NCBI RefSeq assembly: GCF_003122085.1
Contig: NZ_QEXV01000006.1
Span: 124,001 to 188,000 of the forward strand
Source: Marinicauda salina
Lineage (GTDB): Bacteria; Pseudomonadota; Alphaproteobacteria; Caulobacterales; Maricaulaceae
Reading direction: 5' to 3'
Length of the DNA: 64,000 nucleotides
This document shows, piece by piece, positions 10,056-20,700 of this stretch (the first letter of the stretch is position 1; every line of letters begins with the position of its first letter). A program made the translations under genes and the position numbers. The notes under the pieces are model-generated. The model did not search any database. It saw only the letters and a list, made by a program, of their open reading frames with translations, and had not been told where the DNA came from.

Positions 10056-11252
10056 CTAGATCAAGCGCAGCGTCAACGCGGCGGCGAGCATCGCAAGGCT
10101 CGCCGCCGCGCCCAGCGCCGGGGTCCAGGCCGGCGCGACGAAGACTCGCTCGGCGCTGACATCGCCGCGGACACGGATCGCCGCGAGCGACAGATTGACC
10201 AGCGTGAAGACGGCGAGCGTGACCAGCGAGGTCGCCTCGGCCAGCGTCGCGATCGGCGCGCTCAGCGCCAGAACGGCGATGACGCCGGCGGCGGTCAGCG
10301 TGGCGACATGCGGGGTCCGGGCGCGGGCGTGCACGTCCGACAAAGCGTCCGGAGCAAGGCCGCGGCGCGACAGGCCGTACAGCACGCGCGCGGCCATCAC
10401 CATCTGGATCAGCACCCCGTTGACCATGGCGATCAGCGCGACTCCGGCGATCAGCCGCCCGCCCCCGCCGAGCGCGGCTTCGACCACGCGCGCCAGCGGC
10501 GCGCCGCTGGCGGCGAGCTCCGCGCCAGGCACGATCGCCGTCGCCGTCCAGGCCACCAGCGTGTAGAGCACCAGCGCCGCAGCGAGCGTCGCGCCGATCG
10601 CGATCGGCATGTCGCGGTGCGGACGGCGCGCCTCCTCGGCCATGTTGACGATGTCCTCGAAGCCGATGAAGGCGAAGAAGGCGAGCACCGAAGCCTGCAG
10701 CAGGCCGGCCGCGCGGAGCGGCGCGTCGATCTGCAGCGGATCGGTCACGGCCTGCGGCGCGGCGGCGACGATCACGAAGATCAGCCCGGCGACCTCGATG
10801 AGCGTCACGACGGCGGCCGCCATCACCGTCTGCCGCACGCCCCACAGCGCCACGCCGGCGAGCACGGTGATCAGCGCGGCCATCGTCAGCCAGTCGGGCA
10901 GGACGACGAATTCGGCGAGATAGCCGGCGAAGCCGCGCAATATCGTCGCCGAAGAGATCATTCCAGTGAACGCCACGCCGTAGCCCGCCGCTGCGGCGAG
11001 CCATCGCCGCCTGAGGCCGGAGGCGACATAGGCCGCCTCTCCGGCGCTTTCGGGATGGCGCGTCGACAACTCGGCGTAGGACAGCGCGGTTACGCCGGCG
11101 AGCGCGCAGGCGATGACGAAGGCGAGCGGCGTCCACTGCCCCGCCAGCCCGGCGGCCTCGCCGATGAGCGCGTAGATCCCGGCGCCGACGGTGACGCCGA
11201 TCCCGTAGAGCGACAGCCCCAGCGGGCCGACGGCGCGGCGGAGTTCGGTCAA
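10056..11252 (-). CDS. APC family amino acid permease
   Basis: A 398-residue polytopic inner-membrane protein of the amino acid-polyamine-organocation superfamily. The first helix carries the consensus GIGVTVGAGIYALIGEAAG, the unwound substrate-binding region of this fold. Further helices cover the whole length with short loops, and FFAFIGFEDIVNMAEEARRP is the conserved helix 6 and following loop. At just under 400 residues it is shorter than the usual 440-480, with a compact C-terminus, so about 11-12 helices are present. Substrate cannot be inferred. Convergent with the RTX-like gene. Confidence 0.9.
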   Translation of the reverse strand: MTELRRAVGPLGLSLYGIGVTVGAGIYALIGEAAGLAGQWTPLAFVIACALAGVTALSYAELSTRHPESAGEAAYVASGLRRRWLAAAAGYGVAFTGMISSATILRGFAGYLAEFVVLPDWLTMAALITVLAGVALWGVRQTVMAAAVVTLIEVAGLIFVIVAAAPQAVTDPLQIDAPLRAAGLLQASVLAFFAFIGFEDIVNMAEEARRPHRDMPIAIGATLAAALVLYTLVAWTATAIVPGAELAASGAPLARVVEAALGGGGRLIAGVALIAMVNGVLIQMVMAARVLYGLSRRGLAPDALSDVHARARTPHVATLTAAGVIAVLALSAPIATLAEATSLVTLAVFTLVNLSLAAIRVRGDVSAERVFVAPAWTPALGAAASLAMLAAALTLRLI

Positions 11253-11331
11253 GCGCCCGCCTCCCTTCGCACGCCATCGTGCGGCGGAACGCTTGAGCGC
11301 GAAACCCCGGGCGCGTACATGGACCGAACGC

Positions 11332-11407
11332 GCCGGCTTAGCTCAGCTGGTAGAGCAGCGGTTTTGTAAACCGAAGGTCGGGGGTTCGAGTCCCTCAGCC
11401 GGCGCCA
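11332..11407 (+). tRNA. tRNA-Thr (anticodon UGU)
   Basis: A 76-nt cloverleaf with CCA encoded. The acceptor GCCGGCT pairs with AGCCGGC, followed by discriminator G and CCA. The D arm is GCTC-AGCTGGTAGA-GAGC-like, and the T arm has the GGTTCGA core. The anticodon loop reads TTTGTAA with TGT at positions 34-36, decoding ACA (and wobble) as threonine. A possible promoter, TTGAGC then TACATG with 17 bases between, lies just upstream (11293-11321). Confidence 0.97.
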
Positions 11408-11427
11408 GCCTTCGCTTGTCCGCCCCG

Positions 11428-11467
11428 GACACATAGGTAACAGAACGCACCTAAGACGTGGGTGACA
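11428..11467. repeat. imperfect direct repeat 3' of tRNA-Thr, possible IS end remnant
   Basis: GACACATAGGTAACA (11428-11442) and AGACGTGGGTGACA (11454-11467) are two degenerate copies of an (A)CATAGGTAACA-like word spaced 26 bases apart. Similar words occur at the termini of some IS481-type elements, and they start the low-GC patch that follows tRNA-Thr. No transposase coding sequence is present, so this is at most a remnant. Confidence 0.25.
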
Positions 11468-11553
11468 CGCTCGCGCGGAACGGGTTGTCGATGGTTTGCA
11501 GGCCTCCGACCCGGCGGCTCGTCCCACGAATGCTCGGGACACCGTGCCTAATG

Positions 11554-11880
11554 CTAAGTGTTGCGCCCAGACTTCCGTCTCCAGCGATGATCAGCATCAC
11601 GGTTCCCCACAACGTTCTGAACAACAGCAGCCACAATCGTTGCAACAACGAGCGAACCGATCACACCCAGCACTCTCCATCCCCATCCGCTGAGGGTGTC
11701 GATGGTGAGCCATACACCGGCGATGAGCACGAGAACGAAAACCAAGTATCCCGCACGCACGCCGAACGTGTTCATGCTCCCGACGAGTTCGGGATCCCAT
11801 TCCAGTCCGGTATCCCTCTCAAATTTATTGACCTTTTCTCTATATTCCTTGTCGGTTTCATAGGATGTTCGCACCTGCAT
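11554..11880 (-). CDS. small two-helix membrane protein in low-GC patch
   Basis: A 108-residue protein (start at MQVRTSYETDKEYREKV; a 17-residue longer frame exists but its ATG abuts its GAGG). The N-terminal third is charged and helical (KEYREKVNKFERD). Two membrane helices follow, about residues 43-60 (AGYLVFVLVLIAGVWL) and 66-92 (VLGVIGSLVVATIVAAVVQ). The short C-terminus is basic (RWRRKSGR). I do not recognise the family. The local DNA is visibly AT-richer than all neighbours (AAATTTATTGACC, TATATTCC), with codons rarely used elsewhere in the window. It lies just downstream of tRNA-Thr, which together suggest recent acquisition. Confidence 0.65.
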   Translation of the reverse strand: MQVRTSYETDKEYREKVNKFERDTGLEWDPELVGSMNTFGVRAGYLVFVLVLIAGVWLTIDTLSGWGWRVLGVIGSLVVATIVAAVVQNVVGNRDADHRWRRKSGRNT

Positions 11881-12068
11881 TTCGAACCCCCAAGCTAAAT
11901 CGTTCTGGCACCCAAAACGCTGCCAAATCATCCTCTAACGCTTAAACTCACCTGTAAACGGCGGCTCGCCGAGCACGTTGCGCGTCACCTTCAGCTAGGT
12001 TCCCACGAGCGAAGGCTGTCTCGCCGGAGCCGTCAGGCGAAGGCGGACTGCCCTACGCCTCCCCCGCC

Positions 12069-12632
12069 TCAATCCGGCCCGGCCTCACGGGCCATGCCGC
12101 CCACCGCATAGGCGCCCGACGGGCCGCGGATGACGCCCGACACCGTGTGGCGGTTCGGACGGGGATCCGGCACGGGATTCTTCAGATAGCAACGCGGCAG
12201 GGCGCCCTGCCGTCCCGGCTCGACATAGGTCCAGGCCCGGCACCGGGGATCGTTCGCGCATTCGGAATGGCACGCGATCGGGTCGGCCCGGTCGAGGGGG
12301 AAACCGACGAGGTCGCTGCCTGGCCGGTCGGTGTTGCGCTCGAGCGCGGGGAACCAGTCCTGCGCGATCGCCGAGCGCGGCGCGCAGACCCTGTAGTCGT
12401 CCTGCGGCCGGCCTTGCACGCAATACTGCCCGTGGGGACAGTCGCGGACGGTCTCGCAGGCCTGCACGCACCGGCCGGCCGGGCTGCAGACGAGCGGCGC
12501 GTCACACTGGCTGTCCAGATTGCATTGTCGTCCGAGATGCCCCTGCACGGGCACGACCATCTGTGTTCGCGCGACGTCCGCGAATACGACGGCGAGCAAG
12601 AATGCGACTGCAAGCACTATCAAGACGCGCAT
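12069..12632 (-). CDS. secreted Cys-rich protein with PAN-like domain
   Basis: A 187-residue exported protein. The start at MRVLIVLAVAFLL is preferred because GGAGGG lies five bases upstream; a start eight codons earlier has no site. After the signal anchor (residues 1-22), residues 32-85 hold eight cysteines in tight spacing (QCNLDSQCDAPLVC, RCVQACETVRDCPHGQYC), like small disulfide-rich modules. Residues about 118-170 match the PAN/apple fold core (CHSECANDPRCRAWTYV, then PRCYLKNPVPDPRP). PAN modules bind proteins or carbohydrates, so a periplasmic or extracellular binding role is likely. The fusion of the two modules is noteworthy. No enzyme domain is present. Confidence 0.75.
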   Translation of the reverse strand: MRVLIVLAVAFLLAVVFADVARTQMVVPVQGHLGRQCNLDSQCDAPLVCSPAGRCVQACETVRDCPHGQYCVQGRPQDDYRVCAPRSAIAQDWFPALERNTDRPGSDLVGFPLDRADPIACHSECANDPRCRAWTYVEPGRQGALPRCYLKNPVPDPRPNRHTVSGVIRGPSGAYAVGGMAREAGPD

Positions 12633-12720
12633 CACGTCCCTCCCCTGGCGACGCATGGTCGCTCAGGGATAGCACGGCGCAGCCGGGAGCACGAATTGAG
12701 GTCGGCGCGCACGACGCTCC

Positions 12721-13917
12721 CTACGCCTCCCTCTCCTCCACGGCGACCCCGTCCTCGATGCGGTCGGAGGGGTAGAGGATGAGCGTGTCGCCGGGCTCGA
12801 GGCCGGAGACAACGCGGGCGTGGACGCCGTTGGTCCGGCCGATCTCGACGGCGCGCAGGCGCGCCCGGCCGTTCTCCACGACGAAGGCCGCCCAGCCGCC
12901 CTCGTGGCGGAACAGGGCCGCCGAGGGCGCGCGCACGACGTCCTCGCCGCGCCAGACCTCGATGGCGGGTTCGACGCGATAGCCGTGACCCAGGCTCGCC
13001 CACTGTTCCGGCGGGTCGACGAGATCGAGGATGACGTTGACGCGCTGCTCCTCGACGCCGAGCGCGGAGACCTTGAGGAAGCCGTAGGGCTCGACCCGGC
13101 GGACCTGCGCGCGCAGCGGATCCTCGCCGCCCCAGTCCTCGATCATCGCCGGCGCGCCTTCCTCGACCCGGACCGCGTCGGTCGAGAGCAGCTCGGCGAC
13201 GATCTCGAGATCGCGCGGATCGCCCAGCTCGAGGATGGGCTGGCCGGGCTGGACCACGGATTCGCTTTCCTGGACGACGCGCAACACCTCGCCGGCGATC
13301 GGGCTTGCGACCTCGACGACGCCCTCGACCTCGCCGTTCTGGCCCGGTTCGACGAGCCGCGCCTGGGCGGCGTCGCGCTCGGCCGCCCGCATGCGGACAT
13401 TGGCCCGGGCGGTGTTGAGCGCGGCCTCGGCCGACCTGAGCTGCAGGCGGGCGCGGTCGAGCGCGCCCTGGCTCACGGTGCCGCGTTCGAACAGGGTCTG
13501 GATGCGGTTCATCTCGGTGCGCGCGAACTCGGCCTCCGCCTCGGCGCGTTCGAGCTCGGCCTCGGCGAAGCCCATCGCGGCCTCCGCCGAACGCAGCGCG
13601 GCGCGCGCCTCGGCCTGGCTGCGCACGTCGAGGAAGGCGGGATCCGAGGGCAGGATATTGGCTAGGGTCGCGCCGGCCTCGACGGCGTCGCCGGCCTCGG
13701 GATCGACGCGCAACAGGCGTCCGCCCACCGGCGCGGAGACGACGTAGACCTCGCGCACCCGGGTATAGCCCTCGTCGCGCACGCGCACGACGAGGTCGCC
13801 GCGCTCGACGACCGCGAAGTCGGCGAGCACCGGCCGCGGCAGGAAGGCGTAGACGATGAGCGCGGCGACGATCACGCCGGCGGCGCTCCAGAAGACGGTG
13901 CGGAATCGAAGTTTCAT
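12721..13917 (-). CDS. HlyD-type periplasmic adaptor of ABC exporter
   Basis: A 398-residue membrane fusion protein: one N-terminal membrane anchor (residues 9-28), a split lipoyl/barrel-sandwich domain (about 45-90 and 215-255), a long alpha-helical hairpin with Ala/Glu/Arg heptads (about 95-195, FAEAELERAEAEAEF), then beta-barrel and membrane-proximal domains. It links an inner-membrane ABC transporter to the envelope or an outer-membrane channel. It begins seven bases after the stop of the FtsX/MacB-like permease and forms the third gene of an ATPase-permease-adaptor operon. No TolC-like gene is near. Substrate unknown. Confidence 0.9.
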   Translation of the reverse strand: MKLRFRTVFWSAAGVIVAALIVYAFLPRPVLADFAVVERGDLVVRVRDEGYTRVREVYVVSAPVGGRLLRVDPEAGDAVEAGATLANILPSDPAFLDVRSQAEARAALRSAEAAMGFAEAELERAEAEAEFARTEMNRIQTLFERGTVSQGALDRARLQLRSAEAALNTARANVRMRAAERDAAQARLVEPGQNGEVEGVVEVASPIAGEVLRVVQESESVVQPGQPILELGDPRDLEIVAELLSTDAVRVEEGAPAMIEDWGGEDPLRAQVRRVEPYGFLKVSALGVEEQRVNVILDLVDPPEQWASLGHGYRVEPAIEVWRGEDVVRAPSAALFRHEGGWAAFVVENGRARLRAVEIGRTNGVHARVVSGLEPGDTLILYPSDRIEDGVAVEEREA

Positions 13918-13924
13918 CAGGGCG

Positions 13925-16300
13925 TTACTCGCGTGTCTTCAGAACGGCGACGAGGTCGAGATGGTCGATGCGGTTGCGCACGAACAGCGCGCTCGCCGCG
14001 GAGATGAGGATGAGCACCAGCGCCGTGTAACCGTAGGTGCCCGCGGTGATGATGAAGGGCAGGCGGAAGAAGTCCGTGCTCATCGCCTTCGACAGCGACC
14101 AGGCCAGCCCCGTGCCCATGACCAGCCCGAGCGGGATGGCCGCCAGCGTCAGGAAGCCCGCCTCGCCGAGCAGGATGTAGCTCACATCGGCCTTGGAGAA
14201 TCCGAGCACGCGCAGGCTGGCCAGCTCGCGCTGGCGCTCGGCGAGCGAGACGCGCATGGCGTTGTAGATCACGCCGGCGGCGATCATTCCCGCAAAGCCG
14301 GTATAGACCCAGATGCTCACCCCGATCGAACGATCCATGAGCTCCTGGAAGTTCCGCCGCGCGACGCCGTGCAGCCCGACCCCGGCCACCGCCGGGGCCT
14401 GCTTCAGCTCGGTGTAGAGCGCGTCGACGCGCTCGGGATCGACGCGCAGATAGGCGCCGGAGACGACCCGGCCCTCGCCGAGCGCGGCGTTGAGCTCCTC
14501 AAGGCGCATCTGCGCGCCCGAGCCCACCAGCACCACCGGCGTCGAGACGACGGGCAGCTCGAGGACCGGCCGGCGCCCCTCGGTGATCGCCGCGCGGATG
14601 GTGTCGCCGGCCTCGGCGCCCAGCCGGTCGGCCAGGTCCCGCGACAGGATCAGCCCGCCCGGCGGCGGCGCGATCGAGCGGTTGTCGGCGTCGACCATGC
14701 GCGACAGCTCCGGATCGGCGACGACGCCGGTGATCCCCATGCGCACCTCGCGATTCTCGAACTGCAGCCGCGCCGCGGCGCTGCGATAGGGCTCGGACTG
14801 GAGCACGCCGTCGCGCCGGGCGAGATCGTGATAGGCCGTCATGCCGCGGGCCTCGACGAAGCTGACCGAGACGTCGTGCCGGTTGGCGACGCCGAAATAG
14901 GTCTCGACCATCACCTCCATGGCGTCGAGGAAGTAGAGCGACGTCACCAGCAGCGCGCCCGACGCCGCCACCCCGACCACGGAGAGGCCCGCCCGGACCG
15001 GCCAGCGGACGATCTGTCTGAGGATCATGCGCGTCTGCTGGTCGAGGACGCGCCAGCGGATCACCGCCGCGCCGGCGCCGCGCGAATAGTCCGGCGGCGG
15101 GGGCGGCCGCATGGCCACGGCCGGCTCGAGCCGCGCCGCCTTGCTCACCGCCCAGGCCGCGCCGCCGCCCGCAGCGGCGAACGTGACCAGCGCGCCGATG
15201 GCGTAGACCGACGGGGTGAAGGCGAACACCAGGAAGGGAAAGTTGTAGTACTGGGTGTACATCACCGCCATCGCCCGGCCGAGCCAGGCGCCGGCCCCGA
15301 AGCCGACGGCCAGCCCGATGACGGCGATTACGCCGACGAGCTTGAGATAGTGCCGGCTGACCGCTCCCGAGCTGTAGCCGAACGCCTTCAACAGCCCGAT
15401 CTGCTCGCGCTCGACGGCGATCAGCCGCGAGATCACGACGTTCACCAGGAAGGCCGCCACGGCCAGGAAGATCGGCGGCATCAGCGCGCCCATCGTCTGA
15501 AGCTGCTCGATCTCGCTCGACAGGAACGCGTCGGAGACGTGATCGCGCCGGCCGTAGGCGCCGGGCGCTCCATAGGGCTCGAGCATGCGGTCCAGGGCGT
15601 CCTTGACCGGCGCGGCGTCGGCGCCGCGCATCAGCCTGAGCGCCACCTCGTTGAACGCCCCCTCCAGATCGGCGGCGTTCTCCAGCGCATTGCGGTCCAT
15701 CCACAGCACGCCGAACAGGCGCGGATCGGGGACGAGCTGGCCGGGCGCGATCGCGTAGACATATTCCGGCGACAGGGCGAGCCCGACGACGGTCAGCCGC
15801 TCGCGCTTGCCGCGGATCGTGGCCGGGACCACGTCGCCGATGTCGAGCTCGTGGGCGGTCGCGAAGCTCTCCAGGACGACCACTTCGTCGCGACGGGCGG
15901 GATCCGGCAGGCGGCCGCGGGCGAGATGGATGTCGCTCACCGACGCGCCCCGCCCCCGCGGCAGGGAGTAGATCACCCCGCTGGCGGGTTCGGTCATGTC
16001 TGGCATGTCGAACAGCACCGGCGCGCGGATCCGCGTCTCGGCGGCGGCGACGCCCTCGACGGCGCGTATGTCGTCGATCAGCGCGTTTGGCGCGCGAACC
16101 ACCGGCGCCCAGAGATCGGCGAAACGGTAGCGTTCATAATAGGCTGTCCGGGTTTCCTCGAGCGATGCGAGCATGCCCGCCATCACCACGTGGACCGAAA
16201 TCCCGCCGGCGATGACCGCCGCGATCGCCAGCGCCTGCCCCCACATCGCGCGCAGCTCCCGGAAGAGCTTGCGGTCGAGCATGGAGAAGAGGCCGGTCAC
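13925..16300 (-). CDS. ABC transporter permease, FtsX/MacB type (duplicated)
   Basis: A 791-residue inner-membrane protein with the two-repeat FtsX layout: an N-terminal helix near residue 20-40, a large periplasmic domain (about 45-270), three helices (about 275-400), another helix near 430-460 with a second periplasmic domain, and three C-terminal helices (about 670-780). This is the long DUF214/LolE-like permease that works as a mechanotransmitting exporter rather than an importer. Its ATG overlaps the ATPase stop (ATGA), which indicates translational coupling. The dedicated ATPase and HlyD adaptor flank it. Confidence 0.9.
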   Translation of the reverse strand: MTGLFSMLDRKLFRELRAMWGQALAIAAVIAGGISVHVVMAGMLASLEETRTAYYERYRFADLWAPVVRAPNALIDDIRAVEGVAAAETRIRAPVLFDMPDMTEPASGVIYSLPRGRGASVSDIHLARGRLPDPARRDEVVVLESFATAHELDIGDVVPATIRGKRERLTVVGLALSPEYVYAIAPGQLVPDPRLFGVLWMDRNALENAADLEGAFNEVALRLMRGADAAPVKDALDRMLEPYGAPGAYGRRDHVSDAFLSSEIEQLQTMGALMPPIFLAVAAFLVNVVISRLIAVEREQIGLLKAFGYSSGAVSRHYLKLVGVIAVIGLAVGFGAGAWLGRAMAVMYTQYYNFPFLVFAFTPSVYAIGALVTFAAAGGGAAWAVSKAARLEPAVAMRPPPPPDYSRGAGAAVIRWRVLDQQTRMILRQIVRWPVRAGLSVVGVAASGALLVTSLYFLDAMEVMVETYFGVANRHDVSVSFVEARGMTAYHDLARRDGVLQSEPYRSAAARLQFENREVRMGITGVVADPELSRMVDADNRSIAPPPGGLILSRDLADRLGAEAGDTIRAAITEGRRPVLELPVVSTPVVLVGSGAQMRLEELNAALGEGRVVSGAYLRVDPERVDALYTELKQAPAVAGVGLHGVARRNFQELMDRSIGVSIWVYTGFAGMIAAGVIYNAMRVSLAERQRELASLRVLGFSKADVSYILLGEAGFLTLAAIPLGLVMGTGLAWSLSKAMSTDFFRLPFIITAGTYGYTALVLILISAASALFVRNRIDHLDLVAVLKTRE

Positions 16301-17016
16301 CAGCTCAGCTCCTTGGGCTCCACCTTCGTCTCGTTGACCCGCGTTTCGCGGATCTGGCCGTCGCCGAAGACGATCACCCGGTCGGCCATATCGGCGACCG
16401 TGGCGTTATGCGTGATGATGAAAGTCGTCGCGCCGAGCGTCTCGTTCACGTGCTTGAGCGCCTCGAGCACCTTGATGCCGGTCGCGGAGTCGAGCGCGCC
16501 GGTCGGCTCGTCGCAGAGCAGGACCTCGGGCTTCTTGGCGATGGCGCGCGCGATCGCGACGCGCTGCTGCTCGCCGCCGGAGAGCTGGGCTGGGAAATGG
16601 CCGATGCGCGCCTTCAGCCCGACGATCTCGAGCGCCTCGGCGGGCTCCATCGGGTCGGTGGCGATCTCGGTGACCAGCGCGACGTTCTCCTCGGCGGTCA
16701 GGCTCGGCATCAGGTTGTAGAACTGGAAGACGAAACCGACATGGTCGCGGCGATAGCGCGTCAGCTCGCGGTCGCTGGCGTCGTGGAGCGCCTTGCCGCG
16801 GAAATAGGCCTCTCCCGAACTCGCCCGGTCGAGCCCGCCCAGGATGTTGAGAAGCGTCGACTTGCCCGACCCCGACGGGCCGAGCAGCACCGACAGCTCG
16901 CCTTCCGGCGCCCGCAGGTCGACGCCGCGCAGCGCGTGGACGGCGCTGACGCCCGAGCCGTAGACCTTCGAGAGGTCACGGGTCTCGAAGCAGAGGGTCT
17001 CCGGTCGATCCGCCAT
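16297..17016 (-). CDS. ABC transporter ATP-binding protein, LolD/MacB type
   Basis: A 239-residue ATPase. Walker [11 protein letters not shown]-loop region [15 protein letters not shown], signature LSGGEQQR, Walker [13 protein letters not shown] and switch His in TFIITHN are all intact. The [12 protein letters not shown] wording is that of the LolD/MacB subfamily that powers FtsX-type permeases. The ATG at 17016 is chosen (AAGG four bases upstream); a GTG four codons earlier is also possible and has GAGGAG next to it. First gene of the leftward export operon with the permease and HlyD adaptor. Confidence 0.92.
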   Translation of the reverse strand: MADRPETLCFETRDLSKVYGSGVSAVHALRGVDLRAPEGELSVLLGPSGSGKSTLLNILGGLDRASSGEAYFRGKALHDASDRELTRYRRDHVGFVFQFYNLMPSLTAEENVALVTEIATDPMEPAEALEIVGLKARIGHFPAQLSGGEQQRVAIARAIAKKPEVLLCDEPTGALDSATGIKVLEALKHVNETLGATTFIITHNATVADMADRVIVFGDGQIRETRVNETKVEPKELSW

Positions 17017-17211
17017 CCGGCCTTGCACGGCTCCTCGCGCGTTGACAGCGGGTCCAGCCTAGCGCGTCACGGCGCAGCAGGCATCGCCAATCCGGGCGTG
17101 CGGCGTTTCCTCTCACGCGACGCGCCGGCGCCCTCGCCAGCGTTGATTCCCGGGCGGCGCCGCGCTACCGCATTAAGACCGCTTCGAGCGGACCGAACAA
17201 AGGAGACCGCG

Positions 17212-17778
17212 ATGCGCCGCACGCTGACCGCCTTCACCGCCCTGAGCGCTCTCGCCCTGGCCGCCTGCGGCGGCGAGGAGCCCGCGGAGGCGCCCGAACC
17301 GAACGCCGACGAGACGGAGGCGAGCCGCGCGTCCGGGACGGAGGAGACGCAATCCTCCGGCAGCGGGGAATCCGAGGCGGACGAGGATGAACACGAGGAC
17401 GAGGGTGAAGCGGCCGAAGCGCGCGAGATACTGGCGCAGTACGGCGAGCCCTGGGCGAGCGCGGACTTGGAGGCGGGTCGGCGCGCCTTCCGCGTCTGCC
17501 AGACCTGCCACACGCTGGGCGAGGACGACCGTCACATGGTCGGGCCGAACCTGCATGGCCTGTTCAGCCGGAATGTCGGCGAGGCGGAGGACTTCCGCTA
17601 TTCCAACGCTCTGCAAGAGGCCGACTTCGCCTGGACGCCGGAACAGCTCAACGAATGGCTCGCCAATCCGCGCGACTTCCTGCCGGGCAACCGCATGAGC
17701 TTCGCCGGTCTGCGCGACGAGGAGACCCGGGCCGACGTCATCGCCTATCTCGCCGTCGAGACCCACGCCGACGAGTAA
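17212..17778 (+). CDS. lipoprotein cytochrome c, class I
   Basis: A 188-residue envelope cytochrome. The lipobox LAAC (Cys19) follows a short signal peptide, so the protein is probably membrane-tethered on the periplasmic side. Residues 20-72 form an extremely acidic Glu/Asp/Ser/Thr linker. The haem domain follows: C96-Q-T-C99-H100 with Met162 in the loop NRMSF as likely sixth ligand, and GPNLHGLF, the conserved class I stretch. Related proteins carry electrons to terminal oxidases. AAAGGAG lies six bases before the ATG. It reads divergently from the ABC operon and convergently to the RND genes. Confidence 0.92.
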   Translation: MRRTLTAFTALSALALAACGGEEPAEAPEPNADETEASRASGTEETQSSGSGESEADEDEHEDEGEAAEAREILAQYGEPWASADLEAGRRAFRVCQTCHTLGEDDRHMVGPNLHGLFSRNVGEAEDFRYSNALQEADFAWTPEQLNEWLANPRDFLPGNRMSFAGLRDEETRADVIAYLAVETHADE

Positions 17779-17785
17779 CCGCGTC

Positions 17786-20700
17786 CTACTCGGCGGGAAC
17801 TTCCACAGCGCGGTCGCCCCGGGCGTCCGCTTGCTCGGCCAGCTGGCGCGAGACCCAGTTCGGCGTCTTCGTGAAGCGCCCGAACACGGCGTAGGCGACC
17901 GGCACCACGAACAGCGTGAACAGCGTCGCCACGAGCACGCCGGTGAAGATCACGACGCCGATCGTGATGCGGCTCTCCGAGCCCGGCCCGGCGGCCAGCA
18001 CCAGCGGCAGCGCGCCGATGGCGGTCGACAGGCCCGTCATCAGGATGGGGCGGAAGCGCGTCTCGGCGGCCTCGAGCGTCGCCGTGCGCACGTCCCGGCC
18101 CTGCTCGCGGAGCTGATTGGCGAACTCGACGATGAGGATGCCGTTCTTCGCCGCCAGCCCGATCAGGATCACCAGCCCGATCTGCGAGTAGATATTGAGG
18201 CTGGAGCCGGCCATGTAGAGGCCGAACAGCCCGCCCGCCACGGCGAGCGGGACCGTCAGCATGATCACCAGCGGCTGGATGAAGCTCTCGAACTGAGCAG
18301 CCAGAACCAGGAACACGATCAGAAGCGCCATCGCGAAGGCGAAATAGATCGCGTTGTTGGATTCCAGGAATTCCTTCGCCCCGCCGAGATAGGTCGTTCC
18401 GATGCTCGGCGGCAGGTTCTCCTGCGCCCAGGCGTCGAGGAAGGCGATGGCGTCGCCCAGCGTCGCGCCTTCAGCGAGCGTCGCCGAGACCGAGACCGAA
18501 CGCTGGCGGTCCACCCGGCTGCGCTCGGCCGCCTCGCCTACCTCGCGCAAATCGACGAGATTGGATAGCGGAATGAGCTCGCCGGACCCCGCGCGGACAT
18601 AGAGCCACTCGAGATCGTTCTGACTGGAGCGCGCCTCGCGGCGGTTCTCCATGATCACGTTGTAGGACTCGCCCCGGTCGATGAACTGGCCGACGCGGCG
18701 CGAACCGAGATGGGTCTGCAGCGTGCGGCCGATCTCGCTCACCGACACGCCGAGCGCGGCGGCGCGCTCGCGATCGATGTCGACGATGAGTCGCGGCGAG
18801 GTCGGCTCGTAGTCCTTGCGCGGCCGCAGCATGAACGGCGCCTCGCTGCGGATCGCGGCGAGCAGCCGCTCGGCCTCCTGGTTGAGGGCCTCGTACTCCG
18901 GTCCCTGGAGAACGATCTGGATGTCGTCGCCGCCGCCCCCGCCGCCGAGCGACGAACGCATCGAGGCGAAGGCGCGCACGCCCGTGAGCTGACCGAACCG
19001 GCCATTGATCTCGTTGACGATCTCGCGCCCGTCCCGGCGGTCGTCCCAGTCGACCATCGATCCGATGACGAAGCCGGAATTGAAGCCGCCGCCCCACCCC
19101 GGCGTGATCACCAGCGCGCGGCGCAGCTCGCCAGCCTCGACATAGTCCATGACCACGTCTTCGATCTCGAGCGCCTGCTCGGCCATGTATTCGTGGCTGG
19201 CGCCCTCCGGTCCGGAGAAGAAGCCGAAGAAGCCGCCGCGGTCCTCCGGCGGCGTCAGCTCGCCGGGGAGCTGGGTGAACAGAAAGGCCGAACCGCCGAG
19301 CGCGACGACGACCACGGGAACGATCAGCAGGGGTCCCCTCATCGCGATCTCGAGGCTGTCGCGATACGCCGAACGGGCGCGCTGCACGACATTGTCGACC
19401 CAGCGGGCGGGCCCGCGATGCTCGCTCGAGGCTTCCAGCAGCTTCGAGGCCATCATCGGCGACAGCGTCAGCGCGACCAGGCTGGAGAGCACCACCGCGC
19501 CGGTGATGGTGACGGCGAGCTCGGTGAAGATCCGGCCGATGAAGCCGGGCAGGAAGATGAGCGGAACGAACACCGCCACCAGGGTCGCCGTCGTCGCGAC
19601 CACGGCGAAGAAGACCTGCCGGCCGCCGCGCAGCGAGGCGAGCATGGCCGGCTCGCCCATGTCGACGCGGCGCTGGATGTTCTCCAGCACGACGATGGAA
19701 TCGTCGACGACCAGCCCGATTGCGAGCACGAGGCCCAGCAGGGTCAGGATGTTGATGGAGAAGCCGAAGAGCGACAGCACGGCGAACACGCCGATGAGAC
19801 AGACCGGCACCACAGCGGCGGGCACGATCGCCGCGCGGAACGAGCCGAGGAAGAGATAGATCACCGCCAGCACGAACACCGCGGCGATGGCGAGCGTCCG
19901 CCAGACTTCCCGGATCGACTCCTTGATGAAGATGGTGTCGTCCGAGCCGGCCACCATCTCCATGCCTTCGGGAAGCTGGGTCCGCACCCGCTCGACCTCG
20001 GCGTGGATCCGGTCGGCGACATCGACGGCGTTGGACCGGCTCTGCCGGACGAAGCCGATGCCGACCATGTTCCGCCCGTTGCCCCGGAACAGGTTGCGCG
20101 GCTCTTCGGCGGCGAGCTCGACATCGGCGAGTTCGCCCAGGCGGACGACATGGCCGTCCTCGGCGGTCCGGATCGGCAGGCGGGCGAACTCGCCCGGATC
20201 GGAGAACAGCCTTTCGACCCTGACGACGAGATTGGTGTCCTCGGTCTCGACCGAGCCGCCGGGCACCTCGACATTCTCCGCGCGCAGCGCGGACTCGATG
20301 TCTGCGACGGTCATGTTCCGCGCCGCCATGGCGCGCGGGTCGAGCCATATGCGCATGGCGTAACGGCGCTCGCCGCCGATGCGGACCCGGGCGACGCCCT
20401 CGAGCACGGTGAAACGGTCGATGATGAAGCGGTCGGCGTAGTCGGACAGCTCCTCCGACGTCATCCGGTCGGAGACGAGCATGTACCAGAGGAAGGGGCG
20501 CGCGTCGGAATCCTGCTTGCGGACCTCGACGTCCTGCACGTCCTGGGGCAGCGCGTCGCGCGTGCGCGAGACGGCGTCGCGAACGTCGTTGGCGGCCGCC
20601 TCGATATTGCGGCCCAGATTGAAGGTGATGGTCACCCGGGACTCGCCGTCGCGCGACGACGAGGTGATGGTGTCGACGCCGTCGATGCCCGACAGGCGGT

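Noticed and set aside
11249-11542. Minus-strand ORF containing RDSNPRPSVYKTAALPAELSR
   Set aside because: This is the well-known spurious translation of the antisense strand of tRNA-Thr.
13856-16720. Plus-strand ORF of 954 residues opposite the ABC permease
   Set aside because: Shadow of a clear FtsX-type permease on the minus strand; no domain or ribosome-binding site.
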